From positions 186,001 through 250,000 of the forward strand of contig NZ_RJJE01000009.1 in assembly GCF_003721565.1 (NCBI RefSeq): DNA of 64,000 bases, written 5' to 3'. Below are positions 17,144-24,798 of this stretch, piece after piece (position 1 is the stretch's first letter; each line of letters begins with the position of its first letter). The translations under genes were made by a program, and so were the position numbers. The stretch is from Rufibacter immobilis (GTDB lineage: Bacteria > Bacteroidota > Bacteroidia > Cytophagales > Hymenobacteraceae). Under the pieces are notes generated by a model that saw nothing but the letters and a program-made list of their open reading frames with translations, was not told the origin of the DNA and made no database searches.

Positions 17144-17691
17144 AAATCTACACCAAAACCGGCGACAAAGGCGAAACTTCCCTCATTGGCGGCACCCGCG
17201 TAAAGAAATCGAGCTTACGGATTGAAGCCTACGGCACCATAGACGAGCTTAACTCCTTTATAGGCGTGGTGCGGGACCAGGAAGTGAACCAGAACCGTCA
17301 GGAGCTTTTCTCTGAGATACAGGACCGTCTGTTTACCATTGGCTCTACCCTGGCCACTGACCCCGACAAAAACGTAAAAATGCAGACCCCTGACCTCTAT
17401 GAAACCGACATCAAGTTTCTGGAGGAACAGATGGACCTGCTGGACGAGAAACTGCCTCCCCTCCGCCACTTCATCTTACCCGGCGGTCACCCAGCTGTTT
17501 CTTTCTGCCACGTGGCCCGCAGCGTGTGCCGCCGCGCCGAACGCCTGGTGATTGCCCTGCAGGAAGAATCTGAGGTAGAGGATCTGGTAGTGAAGTACTT
17601 AAACCGCCTTTCAGACTTTCTCTTCGTGCTTAGCCGTGCGCTGGGTTTTGAATTAGGAGTAAAAGAAATAACTTGGAAGCCTCGTATGTGA
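17140..17691 (+). CDS. PduO-type cob(I)alamin adenosyltransferase
   Basis: A 183-residue ATP:cob(I)alamin adenosyltransferase of the PduO/MMAB class, which transfers the 5'-deoxyadenosyl group from ATP to make adenosylcobalamin. The N-terminal ATP loop [17 protein letters not shown] is diagnostic. Further markers are [14 protein letters not shown], the FILPGG loop and [14 protein letters not shown]. Adenosylcobalamin is the cofactor of methylmalonyl-CoA mutase, whose two subunits are encoded at 54.2-58.6 kb, so this protein probably serves that enzyme. It overlaps the upstream ABC gene by 4 bp and is followed by a short terminator. Confidence 0.95.
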   Translation: MKIYTKTGDKGETSLIGGTRVKKSSLRIEAYGTIDELNSFIGVVRDQEVNQNRQELFSEIQDRLFTIGSTLATDPDKNVKMQTPDLYETDIKFLEEQMDLLDEKLPPLRHFILPGGHPAVSFCHVARSVCRRAERLVIALQEESEVEDLVVKYLNRLSDFLFVLSRALGFELGVKEITWKPRM

Positions 17692-17702
17692 GGCTTTTTT
17701 TA
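17677..17702 (+). terminator. intrinsic terminator after the adenosyltransferase gene
   Basis: AAGCCTC (17677-17683) pairs with GAGGCTT (17690-17696), followed by a T run. The hairpin includes the last codons and the stop codon. Confidence 0.8.
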
Positions 17703-17751
17703 TTCAGAAGAGCCAGAAATACGTATACTACTCACCTATAATACCCAATAC

Positions 17752-18822
17752 ATGCAAACAGAATCCATGCCCATCCATACCACTGTGACTACCGCCAGCC
17801 AGCTGGCTGACTTAGATTTAGATAATCTGCAATTCGGGAAAGTGTTCGCAGACCACATGTTGGTCATTGACTATAAGAACGGTGCCTGGCAAGAACCGCA
17901 CATTCTGCCGTATGGCCCCATTGAAATGAGTCCGGCCATGGCCGCCATCCATTATGGCCAAGCTTTGTTTGAAGGAATGAAAGCCTACAAAACCCAGGAA
18001 GGCGAAGTGGTGCTGTTCCGTCCGCAAGACAACTGGGCGCGCTTGAACAAATCGGCGGTACGCCTGTGCATGCCGGAGATCCCCGAAGAGCTATTTATGG
18101 AAGGCCTCAAGAAACTGATCGCCTTAGACGCTGACTGGGTTCCGCAGCGCCCGGGTTACTCACTGTACATCCGCCCGGTTATGTTCGGGTCTGAAGGATT
18201 GCTGGGCGTGCGTCCGGCCACGGAGTACAAGTTTATTGTGTTCTGCAGCCCGGCCAGCAGCTATTATGCCGAGCCGGTACGCGTGAAGATTGAAGAGCAG
18301 TATACCCGGGCCGTGGAAGGCGGATTTGGGTTTGCGAAGGCCGCCGGGAACTACGGAGGTTCTTTACTGCCCGCCCAACAGGCCCACGCCGAAGGCTACC
18401 ACCAGATCATCTGGACCGATGGCCGTGAGCACAACTACGTGGAAGAATCCGGTACCATGAACGTGATGTTCGTGATTGACGGCACCCTGGTCACCCCAGC
18501 CCTGAGCACCTCCATCCTGGCCGGTATCACCCGCGACAGCGTGCTGCAACTGGCCCGCGACTGGGGCATGCCGGTGGAGGAACGCCGCATCAAAGTACAG
18601 GAGATTGTAGATGCGTACCAAGCCGGCAAACTACAAGACGCCTTCGGGACCGGTACAGCCGCCACTATTGCTCACATCAAGTCCATCACCTTCCGGGGCG
18701 AGGAAATGATGTTACCACCGGTAGCCGAGCGTACTTTCTCCAACAAGATCTCTGCGGAGTTGGATAACATCCGTTACGGATTGGCCCCAGACCCACACGG
18801 GTGGGTAGTGCCGGTAAAATAA
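17752..18822 (+). CDS. ilvE: branched-chain amino acid aminotransferase
   Basis: A 356-residue fold-type IV PLP enzyme that transfers the amino group between glutamate and the keto acids of Leu, Ile and Val. Family markers are GQALFEGMKAY, RPVMFGSEGLLGVRP, the PLP-lysine region FAKAAGNYGGSLLPAQQA, VEESGTMNVMFV, and the phosphate-binding FGTGTAATI near the C-terminus. The length and the late EERRIKVQEI segment fit the long (eukaryotic-like) IlvE class. It has its own upstream gap after a terminator, and a perfect R1 hairpin follows 21 bp after the stop. Confidence 0.95.
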   Translation: MQTESMPIHTTVTTASQLADLDLDNLQFGKVFADHMLVIDYKNGAWQEPHILPYGPIEMSPAMAAIHYGQALFEGMKAYKTQEGEVVLFRPQDNWARLNKSAVRLCMPEIPEELFMEGLKKLIALDADWVPQRPGYSLYIRPVMFGSEGLLGVRPATEYKFIVFCSPASSYYAEPVRVKIEEQYTRAVEGGFGFAKAAGNYGGSLLPAQQAHAEGYHQIIWTDGREHNYVEESGTMNVMFVIDGTLVTPALSTSILAGITRDSVLQLARDWGMPVEERRIKVQEIVDAYQAGKLQDAFGTGTAATIAHIKSITFRGEEMMLPPVAERTFSNKISAELDNIRYGLAPDPHGWVVPVK

Positions 18823-18843
18823 CCTTTCGTTGATTTTTGTATA

Positions 18844-18885
18844 AGCGTTTAGGGGCTGTTTTTGGAAAAACAGCCCCTAAACGCT
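18844..18885. repeat. R1 palindromic element, copy 7 (perfect)
   Basis: AGCGTTTAGGGGCTGTTTTT and AAAAACAGCCCCTAAACGCT are perfectly complementary 20-bp arms around a GG spacer. It lies 21 bp after ilvE, with TTTT following, so it may work as its terminator. Confidence 0.95.
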
Positions 18886-18963
18886 TTTTAGATTTTATGC
18901 GTGGGGGAAATGGATTGGCTGATGCCTTGGGAATAGCTGTTTGTCTATGGCTTTAAGAGCTAT

Positions 18964-19115
18964 GTTGTTTCATCTTATCCGGTAAGCGCTCACGGCCGCG
19001 AGGCCCCGTCTTCCCCTCTCGCACTGCCCTTGCGGCCAGGCCAGTGTAGTTGGCTCTTAGCTTCTTTCCTGCTTGGCCACAAGCGAGGTGCTCGATGGGA
19101 AGACTGGAATAGGTG
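18964..19115. repeat. 150-bp dispersed repeat, copy 1
   Basis: It shares long identical stretches with 53673-53825, including GTAAGCGCTCACGGCCGCGA and TTGGCCACAAGCGAGG. The minus strand of both copies reads the same short peptide (AARAVREGKTGPRGRERLP), because the DNA is conserved. Confidence 0.9.
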
Positions 19116-19161
19116 CAGGTAATAAGGGCTGACGTAGGTTGAGCCGGAAGCTCAGCAGGAG

Positions 19162-19193
19162 TAAACCCACCCCTACCCCTCCAAGGAGGGGAA
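19162..19193. repeat. G-rich palindrome family, half copy
   Basis: The left arm TAAACCCACCCCTACCCCTC is complete and the right arm is cut to GGAGGGG. Confidence 0.85.
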
Positions 19194-19311
19194 TTCCGGT
19201 TCAACGCGGATGAGGCGGCAATGATGGGACGTGTGGTATAGGCGTAGCGGCGGCGGAAAACCTACAGCATGAATTGAGCTCCCAAGCAAGTTCCTTACTC
19301 TAGCAGATGAA

Positions 19312-19340
19312 TCCCCTCCCGGGAGGGGTAGGGGTGGGTT
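19312..19340. repeat. G-rich palindrome family, half copy (opposite orientation)
   Basis: Short CCCCTCC, then the complete arm GGAGGGGTAGGGGTGGGTT. Confidence 0.85.
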
Positions 19341-19344
19341 CTTC

Positions 19345-19380
19345 CGTTTAGAGCCTCTTTTTCCCAAATTAAGCCAAAAC
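19345..19380. repeat. R1 palindromic element, copy 8 (asymmetric)
   Basis: CGTTTAGAGCCTCTTTTTCC with loose arm AAGCCAAAAC. Confidence 0.85.
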
Positions 19381-19424
19381 TGACTCAGTACTTGTTTTCA
19401 CTTGCGAGCGGCTGCGCCGATTTC

Positions 19425-19463
19425 CGTTTAGCGGCTCTTTTTCCTGAATCAGGGGCAAAACGG
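19425..19463. repeat. R1 palindromic element, copy 9 (asymmetric)
   Basis: CGTTTAGCGGCTCTTTTTCC with loose arm CAGGGGCAAAACGG. Confidence 0.88.
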
Positions 19464-19565
19464 CATTGCCTGGCCTGTTGCCGTGTTACCGTATTGTTGC
19501 TCTGGCACCTAGCCTATGCAGCAGGCTTGGCGCATAACCTTTTCTCCAACTTCCCTTATATCTAT

Positions 19566-19573
19566 TATCTTTG
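19566..19573 (+). promoter_or_regulatory. -7 box TATCTTTG of prfB
   Basis: An exact match to TAnnTTTG, 41 bp upstream of the prfB ATG. A matching -33 TTG at normal spacing was not found. Confidence 0.55.
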
Positions 19574-19614
19574 TACAGACGGCTAAAGCCCTATTGCTCT
19601 AGCATCATTGAACC

Positions 19615-20692
19615 ATGACCCAAGACCAGATAAAAGAATTGAAAGGCCGTGTAGAGGCGTTGAGGAGGTATCTTTGACTACGATACCAAGAAAGAACAAG
19701 TAACCGCCATAGAGGCCCAGTCTACCGCCCCTGACTTCTGGGACGATCCCAAGAAAGCCGAAACCGTACTGAAGGAAGCCAAGAGCCTGAAGACCTGGAC
19801 CGATGACTTTGAAACCACTTCCAAAGCCGTAGACGACGTGGAAGTCCTCTTCGACTTCTATAAGGAAGGCGAGGTTTCTGAGGAAGACATAGCCGCTGAA
19901 TATAAAACCGCTGAGGAAACCGTGGAAGGACTGGAGTTCAAGCGGATGCTCAGCAACGAGGAAGACCAATTGGGCGCTATTCTGGAGGTAAACTCCGGCG
20001 CGGGCGGTACCGAAAGCCAGGACTGGGCCGAGATGCTCTACCGCATGTACCTCATGTGGGGCGAGCGCAAAGGCTATCAGGTAAAGCAGATTGACTTTCA
20101 GCCCGGCGAGGGAGCGGGCATCAAATCGGCCACGTTGCAGTTTGAGGGTGATTTCGCGTATGGCTATCTGAAAGCCGAGATTGGGGTGCACCGTCTGGTG
20201 CGCATTTCGCCGTTTGACTCCGGCGGACGCCGCCACACGTCCTTCGCCTCCGTGTTTGCCTACCCCATTGTAGACGATACCATTGAGATCAACGTAAACC
20301 CCGCCGACATAGAGTGGGATACTTTCAGGTCCGGCGGAGCCGGTGGGCAGAACGTGAACAAGGTGGAAACCGCCGTTCGCCTCAAGCACAAACCTTCGGG
20401 TATTGTGATTGCCTGCCAGATTGAGCGCTCGCAGCTCATGAACAAGGAACACGCCATCAGAATGCTGAAATCGCAGCTCTACCAGATTGAGATCAACAAG
20501 CGCAACGAGGAGCGCGACAAGCTGGAAAGCACCAAGAAACGCATTGATTTCGGGTCTCAGATCAGGAACTACGTGCTGCACCCCTACAAGCTGGTGAAAG
20601 ACATTAGAACCGGCGTAGAACGCACCGACGTGCAGAACGTGCTGGACGGCGACCTGGACGACTACATCAAAGCTTACCTGATGCAGAGCTAA
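19615..20692 (+). CDS. prfB: peptide chain release factor 2 (programmed +1 frameshift)
   Basis: RF2 recognises UGA and UAA stop codons and releases the finished peptide. Translation starts at ATG 19615 and runs 20 codons to an in-frame TGA at 19675-19677. The remaining 338 residues are in the +1 frame from 19676, giving a protein of about 358 residues (join 19615-19674, 19676-20692). The joined sequence reads [12 protein letters not shown] across the shift, as in other RF2 proteins. Also visible are [14 protein letters not shown] with the SPF anticodon-like motif and [11 protein letters not shown] with the GGQ catalytic motif. A strong terminator follows. Gene callers that miss the shift will report a truncated gene starting at 19838. 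Confidence 0.96.
19663..19678 (+). promoter_or_regulatory. prfB programmed +1 frameshift signal
   Basis: AGGAGG (19663-19668), three bases, then CTT TGA C (19672-19678). This is the classical RF2 autoregulatory signal. When RF2 is scarce the ribosome pauses at UGA, and the Shine-Dalgarno-like stretch promotes slippage on CUU into the +1 frame. Confidence 0.95.
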
Positions 20693-20715
20693 TCTACGTT
20701 CTGCCTCTAGAACGG

Positions 20716-20752
20716 AAATCCCCGCCTGGCACACGTCAGGCGGGGATTTTTG
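20716..20752 (+). terminator. intrinsic terminator after prfB
   Basis: AAATCCCCGCCTG (20716-20728) pairs with CAGGCGGGGATTT (20737-20749), followed by TTG. Confidence 0.9.
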
Positions 20753-20788
20753 TTTTAGGCCTATTTCCAGAAAAAGAGCCGCTAAACG
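20752..20788. repeat. R1 palindromic element, copy 10 (asymmetric, minus orientation)
   Basis: The conserved arm GAAAAAGAGCCGCTAAACG ends 12 bp from the stop codon of the minus-strand gene at 20801; the loose arm is GTTTTAGGCC. Confidence 0.88.
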
Positions 20789-20800
20789 TATTAAAGGGAA

Positions 20801-21193
20801 TTAGCGTTTGGCTTCCTGCTCAGCGGCCTCTTCCTTATGGCCAGGAATGGGCAATACCTTGTACCGTTTCTTCCGGAGGTGGTAGTGCTTGGTGGAATCT
20901 ATGGGAGCGGAAGGCATTCCGCGCTTTCCGCCGCCTATTTTGGCTACGGGCATGTTGCTGTAAATAGTAGTGACGTCTTCAGATTGAACACCATCGGCCC
21001 CAGCAGATTCTACTACATCGCCTCTCCTGGACTTGCCCAGTCTATTAGCCCATCGGTCGGGCTTCACTTTGTAGCGGAGGTGCGGCCTCTCTTTTGGCGC
21101 CTCTATGGTTTGGGTACTGTCTGCAGGTGCCTGCGCGAAGGCGGCTCCTACCGTTAACACCAAAACGATGACAGCAAATAACTTCTTTTCCAT
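20801..21193 (-). CDS. small secreted hypothetical protein
   Basis: A 130-residue protein with a clear signal peptide (MEKKLFAVIVLVLTVGAAFAQ). The mature part is short, basic and proline-containing with low-complexity character (APKERPHLRYKVKPDRW, HLRKKRYKVLPIPGHKEEAA). No family is recognised and there are no membrane segments after the signal. It stands alone between prfB (convergent) and a divergent DUF922-like gene, which gives no functional hint. It looks like a real gene because of the signal peptide and an R1 element placed 12 bp after its stop, as for other genes in the window. Confidence 0.65.
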   Translation of the reverse strand: MEKKLFAVIVLVLTVGAAFAQAPADSTQTIEAPKERPHLRYKVKPDRWANRLGKSRRGDVVESAGADGVQSEDVTTIYSNMPVAKIGGGKRGMPSAPIDSTKHYHLRKKRYKVLPIPGHKEEAAEQEAKR

Positions 21194-21548
21194 CTTTCAT
21201 TCACTTTAGAACAGACACCTTAGAAAACGCGCTCCATGCTCATTTATTGAACCGTAGTAGCTTGGGCAGGAACAAAGCTATTTTACCTTTCATACGAAAG
21301 AAGAACAAGGACGGTATTCCAGAACTTCTTTGCGTTTAGCGGCTCTTTTTCCAGAATTGGGCCAAAACCAGAGGTGATAGCAATCAGCCCACACCAGTAG
21401 GAGTAATACGTGCTAATACTGCGGAACCTTCCTCCAAGATACTTCTTTTAATCTGGTTGGGCAAAGGAACTGATGCGCATAAGGGGCTGTTTTTCTGAAC
21501 ACATGGCGTTCGGCCTTGGCCATTTAGAACTTCGCATTTCCCTACAAC
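21194..21548. other. 355-bp intergenic region
   Basis: It holds R1 copy 11 at 21332-21368 and a decayed R1-like segment around 21477-21510 (AAGGGGCTGTTTTTCTGAAC). Nothing else was recognised. Confidence 0.6.
21332..21368. repeat. R1 palindromic element, copy 11 (asymmetric)
   Basis: GCGTTTAGCGGCTCTTTTTC with loose arm GGGCCAAAAC. Confidence 0.88.
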
Positions 21549-22718
21549 ATGATATTTTTCTCTTTTGGCTGGCACAGGAAGCACCGAAAGGAAAAGCAGT
21601 CCCCACCCAGGCCCGCTGGCCTTCACAGGTGGACTGTCCTTTTGCTTCTACCGCTTTTCTTCCTCTCGGGTGCGGGCAAACCGCCTGTCTCTCCCTCCCC
21701 CATTCTGCTGCAACAGGAAGAATTGCCTTTTACCGCCCAGCAGTTCCACATTGCCGATGTGGTGGATGAGCGGGCCAACAAAAAAGGGGTAGCGTTCCTG
21801 TTGCCCCTGCCGTCGGGCGCGGGTACTGCGCCCCAACCGGTAGATTTGCAGAACGGCAGCGTGACGGCCATCAAAAGCTATATCAAACAGAGCTTCAAAC
21901 AGAACCAGCACCTGCGGCCGGTGGTCATGCGGCTCAAGGAATTCAATCTCACCGAAACCGCCGCCGAAAAAAGCCGGGTAGCGGGAAAAGCTAAAATAAC
22001 CGTGGCGTTTGCCGTACGGCGTGAAGGCAAGCTCCTGCATTTGTTTGACTACAGCAGCGGGGCCAGCTATAACCGAGCTGCGGCAGGACCCGCTCCTACG
22101 GTGGAGCCGCTGCTCAGGAGATTACTGGCCAGTTCATTGAAATACGTGACTACCTGGGTAGAGCAGGAGGCGCCGCACAATGAGAAACTGGCCTATACCA
22201 TCAAAGTCCACTATGAAGACTACCGGCGCCACCAAAATGATGACACGCTGTTCTATGACCCCGCCCGTCCGCTCAACTGGAACGATTTTCAGGGGGGAGC
22301 CCGGGTTTCGGGAGGATTTGCGGCTTCCGTTTTCCCGGGCTTGTCCAATGACATTGAATCTACCGTGCAGGATGGCGTGATCCATGTGCGCGTCTCCACC
22401 AAACCGTACGTCCTGCGCAACCTGTCCAAAGTATTGCCTTCGGCCAAAACCGAGTACACGCTCAACCACGAGCAGCGCCACTTTGACATCCTCAAACTGG
22501 TTTCTGAGCACTACAAACAGCGCATCAGACCAGAGAAACTGACGTTGGAAGATTATGAGAGCATCATCAAATACCAGTACCTGGAAGCGCTCTGGGAAAT
22601 GGACCGCCTGCAGAAACAGTATGACCGCGAAACCGGCCACGGCACCAACCACAGCGCGCAGGAGCGCTGGAACCGGAAGATTGACGATGAACTCCGGGCC
22701 CTCAACGTAAAATCATAG
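21549..22718 (+). CDS. DUF922-like putative zinc-dependent protease
   Basis: A 389-residue protein with an N-terminal signal or anchor (WTVLLLLPLFFLSGAG, about residues 28-43) preceded by an unusually long basic leader. The C-terminal half has LNWNDFQG followed by NHEQRHFDI, an HExxHxD zinc-site pattern of the DUF922 family of putative periplasmic metalloproteases. A helical tail (YESIIKYQYLEALWEMDRLQ, then RWNRKIDDEL) is also as in that family. The N-terminal half has no recognised domain. The only ATG upstream of the hydrophobic segment is 21549, so that start is used, though the true start could be a non-ATG codon closer to the segment. The substrate is unknown. Confidence 0.75.
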   Translation: MIFFSFGWHRKHRKEKQSPPRPAGLHRWTVLLLLPLFFLSGAGKPPVSPSPILLQQEELPFTAQQFHIADVVDERANKKGVAFLLPLPSGAGTAPQPVDLQNGSVTAIKSYIKQSFKQNQHLRPVVMRLKEFNLTETAAEKSRVAGKAKITVAFAVRREGKLLHLFDYSSGASYNRAAAGPAPTVEPLLRRLLASSLKYVTTWVEQEAPHNEKLAYTIKVHYEDYRRHQNDDTLFYDPARPLNWNDFQGGARVSGGFAASVFPGLSNDIESTVQDGVIHVRVSTKPYVLRNLSKVLPSAKTEYTLNHEQRHFDILKLVSEHYKQRIRPEKLTLEDYESIIKYQYLEALWEMDRLQKQYDRETGHGTNHSAQERWNRKIDDELRALNVKS

Positions 22719-22740
22719 CCTTACCGGCACCCATAAAAGA

Positions 22741-22778
22741 AAACGGCGGTCCCTCTTTCTACAGAGGGACCGCCGTTT
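22741..22778. terminator. bidirectional intrinsic terminator
   Basis: AAACGGCGGTCCCTCT (22741-22756) pairs perfectly with AGAGGGACCGCCGTTT (22763-22778). It lies between convergent genes and is flanked by A and T runs. Confidence 0.92.
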
Positions 22779-22786
22779 TGATGCTT

Positions 22787-22812
22787 ATTCCCAAAAAACG
22801 GGCGCTAAACGC
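22787..22812. repeat. R1 element, copy 12 (right half)
   Basis: Arm CAAAAAACGGGCGCTAAACG, ending 2 bp from the nuclease stop codon. Confidence 0.75.
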
Positions 22813-22814
22813 AC

Positions 22815-23606
22815 TTACCCGAAGATCTCATTCAGCACCCCCGCCAGGCGCACGCCACCTTTCAGGAGTTGCTGGTTGAGCGTGTCTACGTAGTCAAAGT
22901 TATAGCGGTAGCTCAGTTTCTGGTCGGGGCTGGAAATGCCTTTGTACAGGTTCTCGGCAATTTGGTAAGACTCAAAGAACCACACCGGCGCCAGTTGCCG
23001 CTGCCAGGTCTTTACCTGATCCTTGGAGGCGAAGTTGATGGCCGTGGCGTATTCTGTGTAGCTCAACTGCTGGTATTCAATGAGCTGCTCGTCCCAAACG
23101 CGGTGCAGGTTGGAGGGCTGATTGAACCACTGCACCCTGATGCGGTTTCCGCCCAGATCTTCGGGTCTGCCTACGTGCATGGGCTGGTGCACATCGCCTA
23201 TCAGGTGAATGAGCAGGCGCAGGTACATCACTTTCTGGGTTTGGGAAACCTCTTTTTTCTTCAGCTCACCGGCTAGAAACTGGATGCGGGTGTAGGCGTC
23301 TGTGGCGGTGTCTTGCTGGAAGAATGCCTCTACCTCGGGCTGGCTCAGGCCTTGCTTCAGGTTCACGTAGTGCCAGTTGCCCAGGTAATTGTAGGCGGGG
23401 TCTGACTTCACGAAATCGGCCCAGTTGCTGGCCATGGCAATAGACTCATTGCCTAAGATCTGCCTGATGTTCTTCCTGGTTTTGGAGGAGATATGCCTAT
23501 CGGCGATTTCGCCCACAATGCGGTGCCCCAGCATGCCCCACGCCATGGACTGGAACGGCAGGTAGAGAAGAAACCCGAGGACGAATAGTTTTTTGAAAGC
23601 TGTCAT
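22815..23606 (-). CDS. S1/P1 family zinc-dependent nuclease
   Basis: A 263-residue secreted nuclease of the S1/P1 (phospholipase C-like fold) family, which degrades single-stranded nucleic acids and 3'-nucleotides. The signal peptide KKLFVLGFLLYLPFQSMA precedes the mature N-terminal Trp (WGMLGHRIVGEIAD). In this family that Trp and His ligate zinc. Other ligands are in NWADFVKSD, NWHYVNL and HLIGDVHQPMHVGRPEDLGG. The start at 23606 (MTAFKKLF) places the signal peptide correctly; the open frame to 23753 runs through an R1 element and is not coding. Confidence 0.93.
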   Translation of the reverse strand: MTAFKKLFVLGFLLYLPFQSMAWGMLGHRIVGEIADRHISSKTRKNIRQILGNESIAMASNWADFVKSDPAYNYLGNWHYVNLKQGLSQPEVEAFFQQDTATDAYTRIQFLAGELKKKEVSQTQKVMYLRLLIHLIGDVHQPMHVGRPEDLGGNRIRVQWFNQPSNLHRVWDEQLIEYQQLSYTEYATAINFASKDQVKTWQRQLAPVWFFESYQIAENLYKGISSPDQKLSYRYNFDYVDTLNQQLLKGGVRLAGVLNEIFG

Positions 23607-23676
23607 GCCTGATGTTGGTGGATATGATAAAAACGCAGCAAAATTAGGCATTTTAAAGCAGCTCCCGCACTGGCGC

Positions 23677-23720
23677 TTGCGTTTAGGGGCCGTTTTTCCA
23701 AAAACAGCCCCTAAACGCAA
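23677..23720. repeat. R1 palindromic element, copy 13 (symmetric)
   Basis: TTGCGTTTAGGGGCCGTTTT faces AAAACAGCCCCTAAACGCAA, with a single G/A mismatch in the stem. It lies 12 bp from the SDR stop codon, between two minus-strand genes. Confidence 0.93.
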
Positions 23721-23731
23721 TTTACGTCCTA

Positions 23732-24463
23732 TCAGAAATCCCGCACTGAGCACACCACGCCCCTGGCGATCTGCGGTTCTTTCATGAGCCGGATGATCTT
23801 CTGGGCCGCCTCTTCGGGCGAGGCCAGCGCTCCCTGTGTTTTATAATCCCGGAACTGCTGCACACTGCTGAATTGCTCCACGCTGGCTTCCCGTATCTGC
23901 TCCTGCATTTCGGTGTCAATGATGCCGGGGGCCACAGAAAACACCTGCACCCCTGTTCCTAGCTTTTCCTGCTCCAGCTGCGCCGTCTGCGACAGCATGT
24001 CCAGCGCCGCCTTGGAAGCGCAGTAAGCCGCCCAGCCGTCCTTGGGTTTCTGCCCCGCCCCGGAACTGATATTCACAATCATTTTCTGGCAGTTCTGGCG
24101 GTGCTGGTAGCTCTGCAGAAACAGGTTCATGAACATGGCGGGCACAATCACGTTCACGTCAAACACATACTCATAATGCTCGTTCTGGCTGTTGCCAATG
24201 TAGCCAATCTCACCCATCACGCCCGCGTTGTTGACCAACACCAGTTTCTGGGCATCTTCCAGGGGCCCGAACACTTTGTGCAGGTTATGCTCTACCCCGG
24301 CTATGTCTGAAAAGTCCAGCGGCTGGTGCCGGTAACGCTCATGCGTGATGGTGCTGTGGCGCGACACCCCAATGACACAGTTCTGTTCGTCTTCTTCCAG
24401 CAAGGCCTCCGCCAATGCTTTTCCCAAGCCCCGGCTGGCTCCCGTGATGATGTAGTGGTTCAT
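23732..24463 (-). CDS. SDR family NAD(P)-dependent oxidoreductase
   Basis: A 243-residue short-chain dehydrogenase. The coenzyme motif is TGASRGLG (residues 7-14), then NNAGVMGE, a catalytic Ser in VNISSGAG, and YCASK (YxxxK). The N-terminus IITGASRGLGKALAEALLEE and the SVAPGIIDTEMQEQIR region resemble sepiapterin-reductase-like and benzil-reductase-like SDRs. The substrate cannot be told from the sequence. It appears to be a single-gene unit, with its upstream side bordering a repeat-rich gap. Confidence 0.88.
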   Translation of the reverse strand: MNHYIITGASRGLGKALAEALLEEDEQNCVIGVSRHSTITHERYRHQPLDFSDIAGVEHNLHKVFGPLEDAQKLVLVNNAGVMGEIGYIGNSQNEHYEYVFDVNVIVPAMFMNLFLQSYQHRQNCQKMIVNISSGAGQKPKDGWAAYCASKAALDMLSQTAQLEQEKLGTGVQVFSVAPGIIDTEMQEQIREASVEQFSSVQQFRDYKTQGALASPEEAAQKIIRLMKEPQIARGVVCSVRDF

Positions 24464-24582
24464 GGTTATAATTAAGAATTGAGAATTAGGAATTAGGAAT
24501 GGCAGAACCTAAACCTGTGTAGCATACGCAAAAGTAACAAGTAAGAGTTTTTGCCAAAGCTGGCGAGTAGATCTTCCAGATC

Positions 24583-24622
24583 CTGTTTAGGGGGGCTTTT
24601 TCTGTAATCTGCCCCAAAACAG
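24583..24622. repeat. R1 palindromic element, copy 14 (asymmetric)
   Basis: CTGTTTAGGGGGGCTTTTTC with loose arm TGCCCCAAAACAG. Confidence 0.82.
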
Positions 24623-24657
24623 CAAGAGCCGCTCCCTCATTGGCAGCGGCTCTTGCT
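24621..24657 (-). terminator. intrinsic terminator hairpin downstream of hslU
   Basis: AGCAAGAGCCGCT (24621-24633) pairs with AGCGGCTCTTGCT (24645-24657). It lies about 230 bp beyond the hslU stop, so it would end the hslU transcript only after the heptamer array. Confidence 0.7.
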
Positions 24658-24666
24658 TATTATTCT

Positions 24667-24738
24667 CATCCTGAAAGATTCTATATGGTTTAGTAGCAGC
24701 TTTTCTAGCTCGCCCACAAGATCTTTTCAAGATGACAT
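24667..24738. repeat. GCCCACAAGATC-family repeat
   Basis: CATCCTGAAAGAT near 24668 and the unit CGCCCACAAGATCTTTTCAA ending in GATGACAT (24711-24738) form an imperfect inverted pair. Related units lie at 56115-56147 and 56276-56310. Confidence 0.65.
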
Positions 24739-24798
24739 GGAAAAGGGAATCGGGAGGAAAGAGGAAGTGACCAACAGAATAAAGACGTTTAGCGGAAA

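Larger units (their letters stand above)
18823..19614. other. 792-bp gene-free repeat cluster
   Basis: No gene is apparent. It contains three R1 copies (18844, 19345, 19425), one 150-bp dispersed repeat (18964-19115), two opposed half copies of the G-rich palindrome (19162-19193 and 19312-19340), and the prfB promoter region at its right end. Confidence 0.8.

Noticed and set aside
18953-19204. Small protein genes encoded by the 150-bp repeat
   Set aside because: The shared peptide in the two copies follows from DNA identity. The frames extend into unrelated sequence and lack any signal of coding selection that can be judged here.
19838-20692. A short prfB gene starting at an internal ATG
   Set aside because: The upstream 20 codons, the CTT TGA C site and the continuing +1 frame show the full frameshifted gene.
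19583-20734. 383-codon minus-strand frame
   Set aside because: Antisense to prfB. The plus strand encodes RF2 with the GGQ and SPF motifs, and the antisense sequence shows no family signal.
23607-23753. N-terminal extension of the S1/P1 nuclease
   Set aside because: It reads through an R1 element (giving LRLGAVFGKTAPKRK), and the signal peptide begins at 23606.
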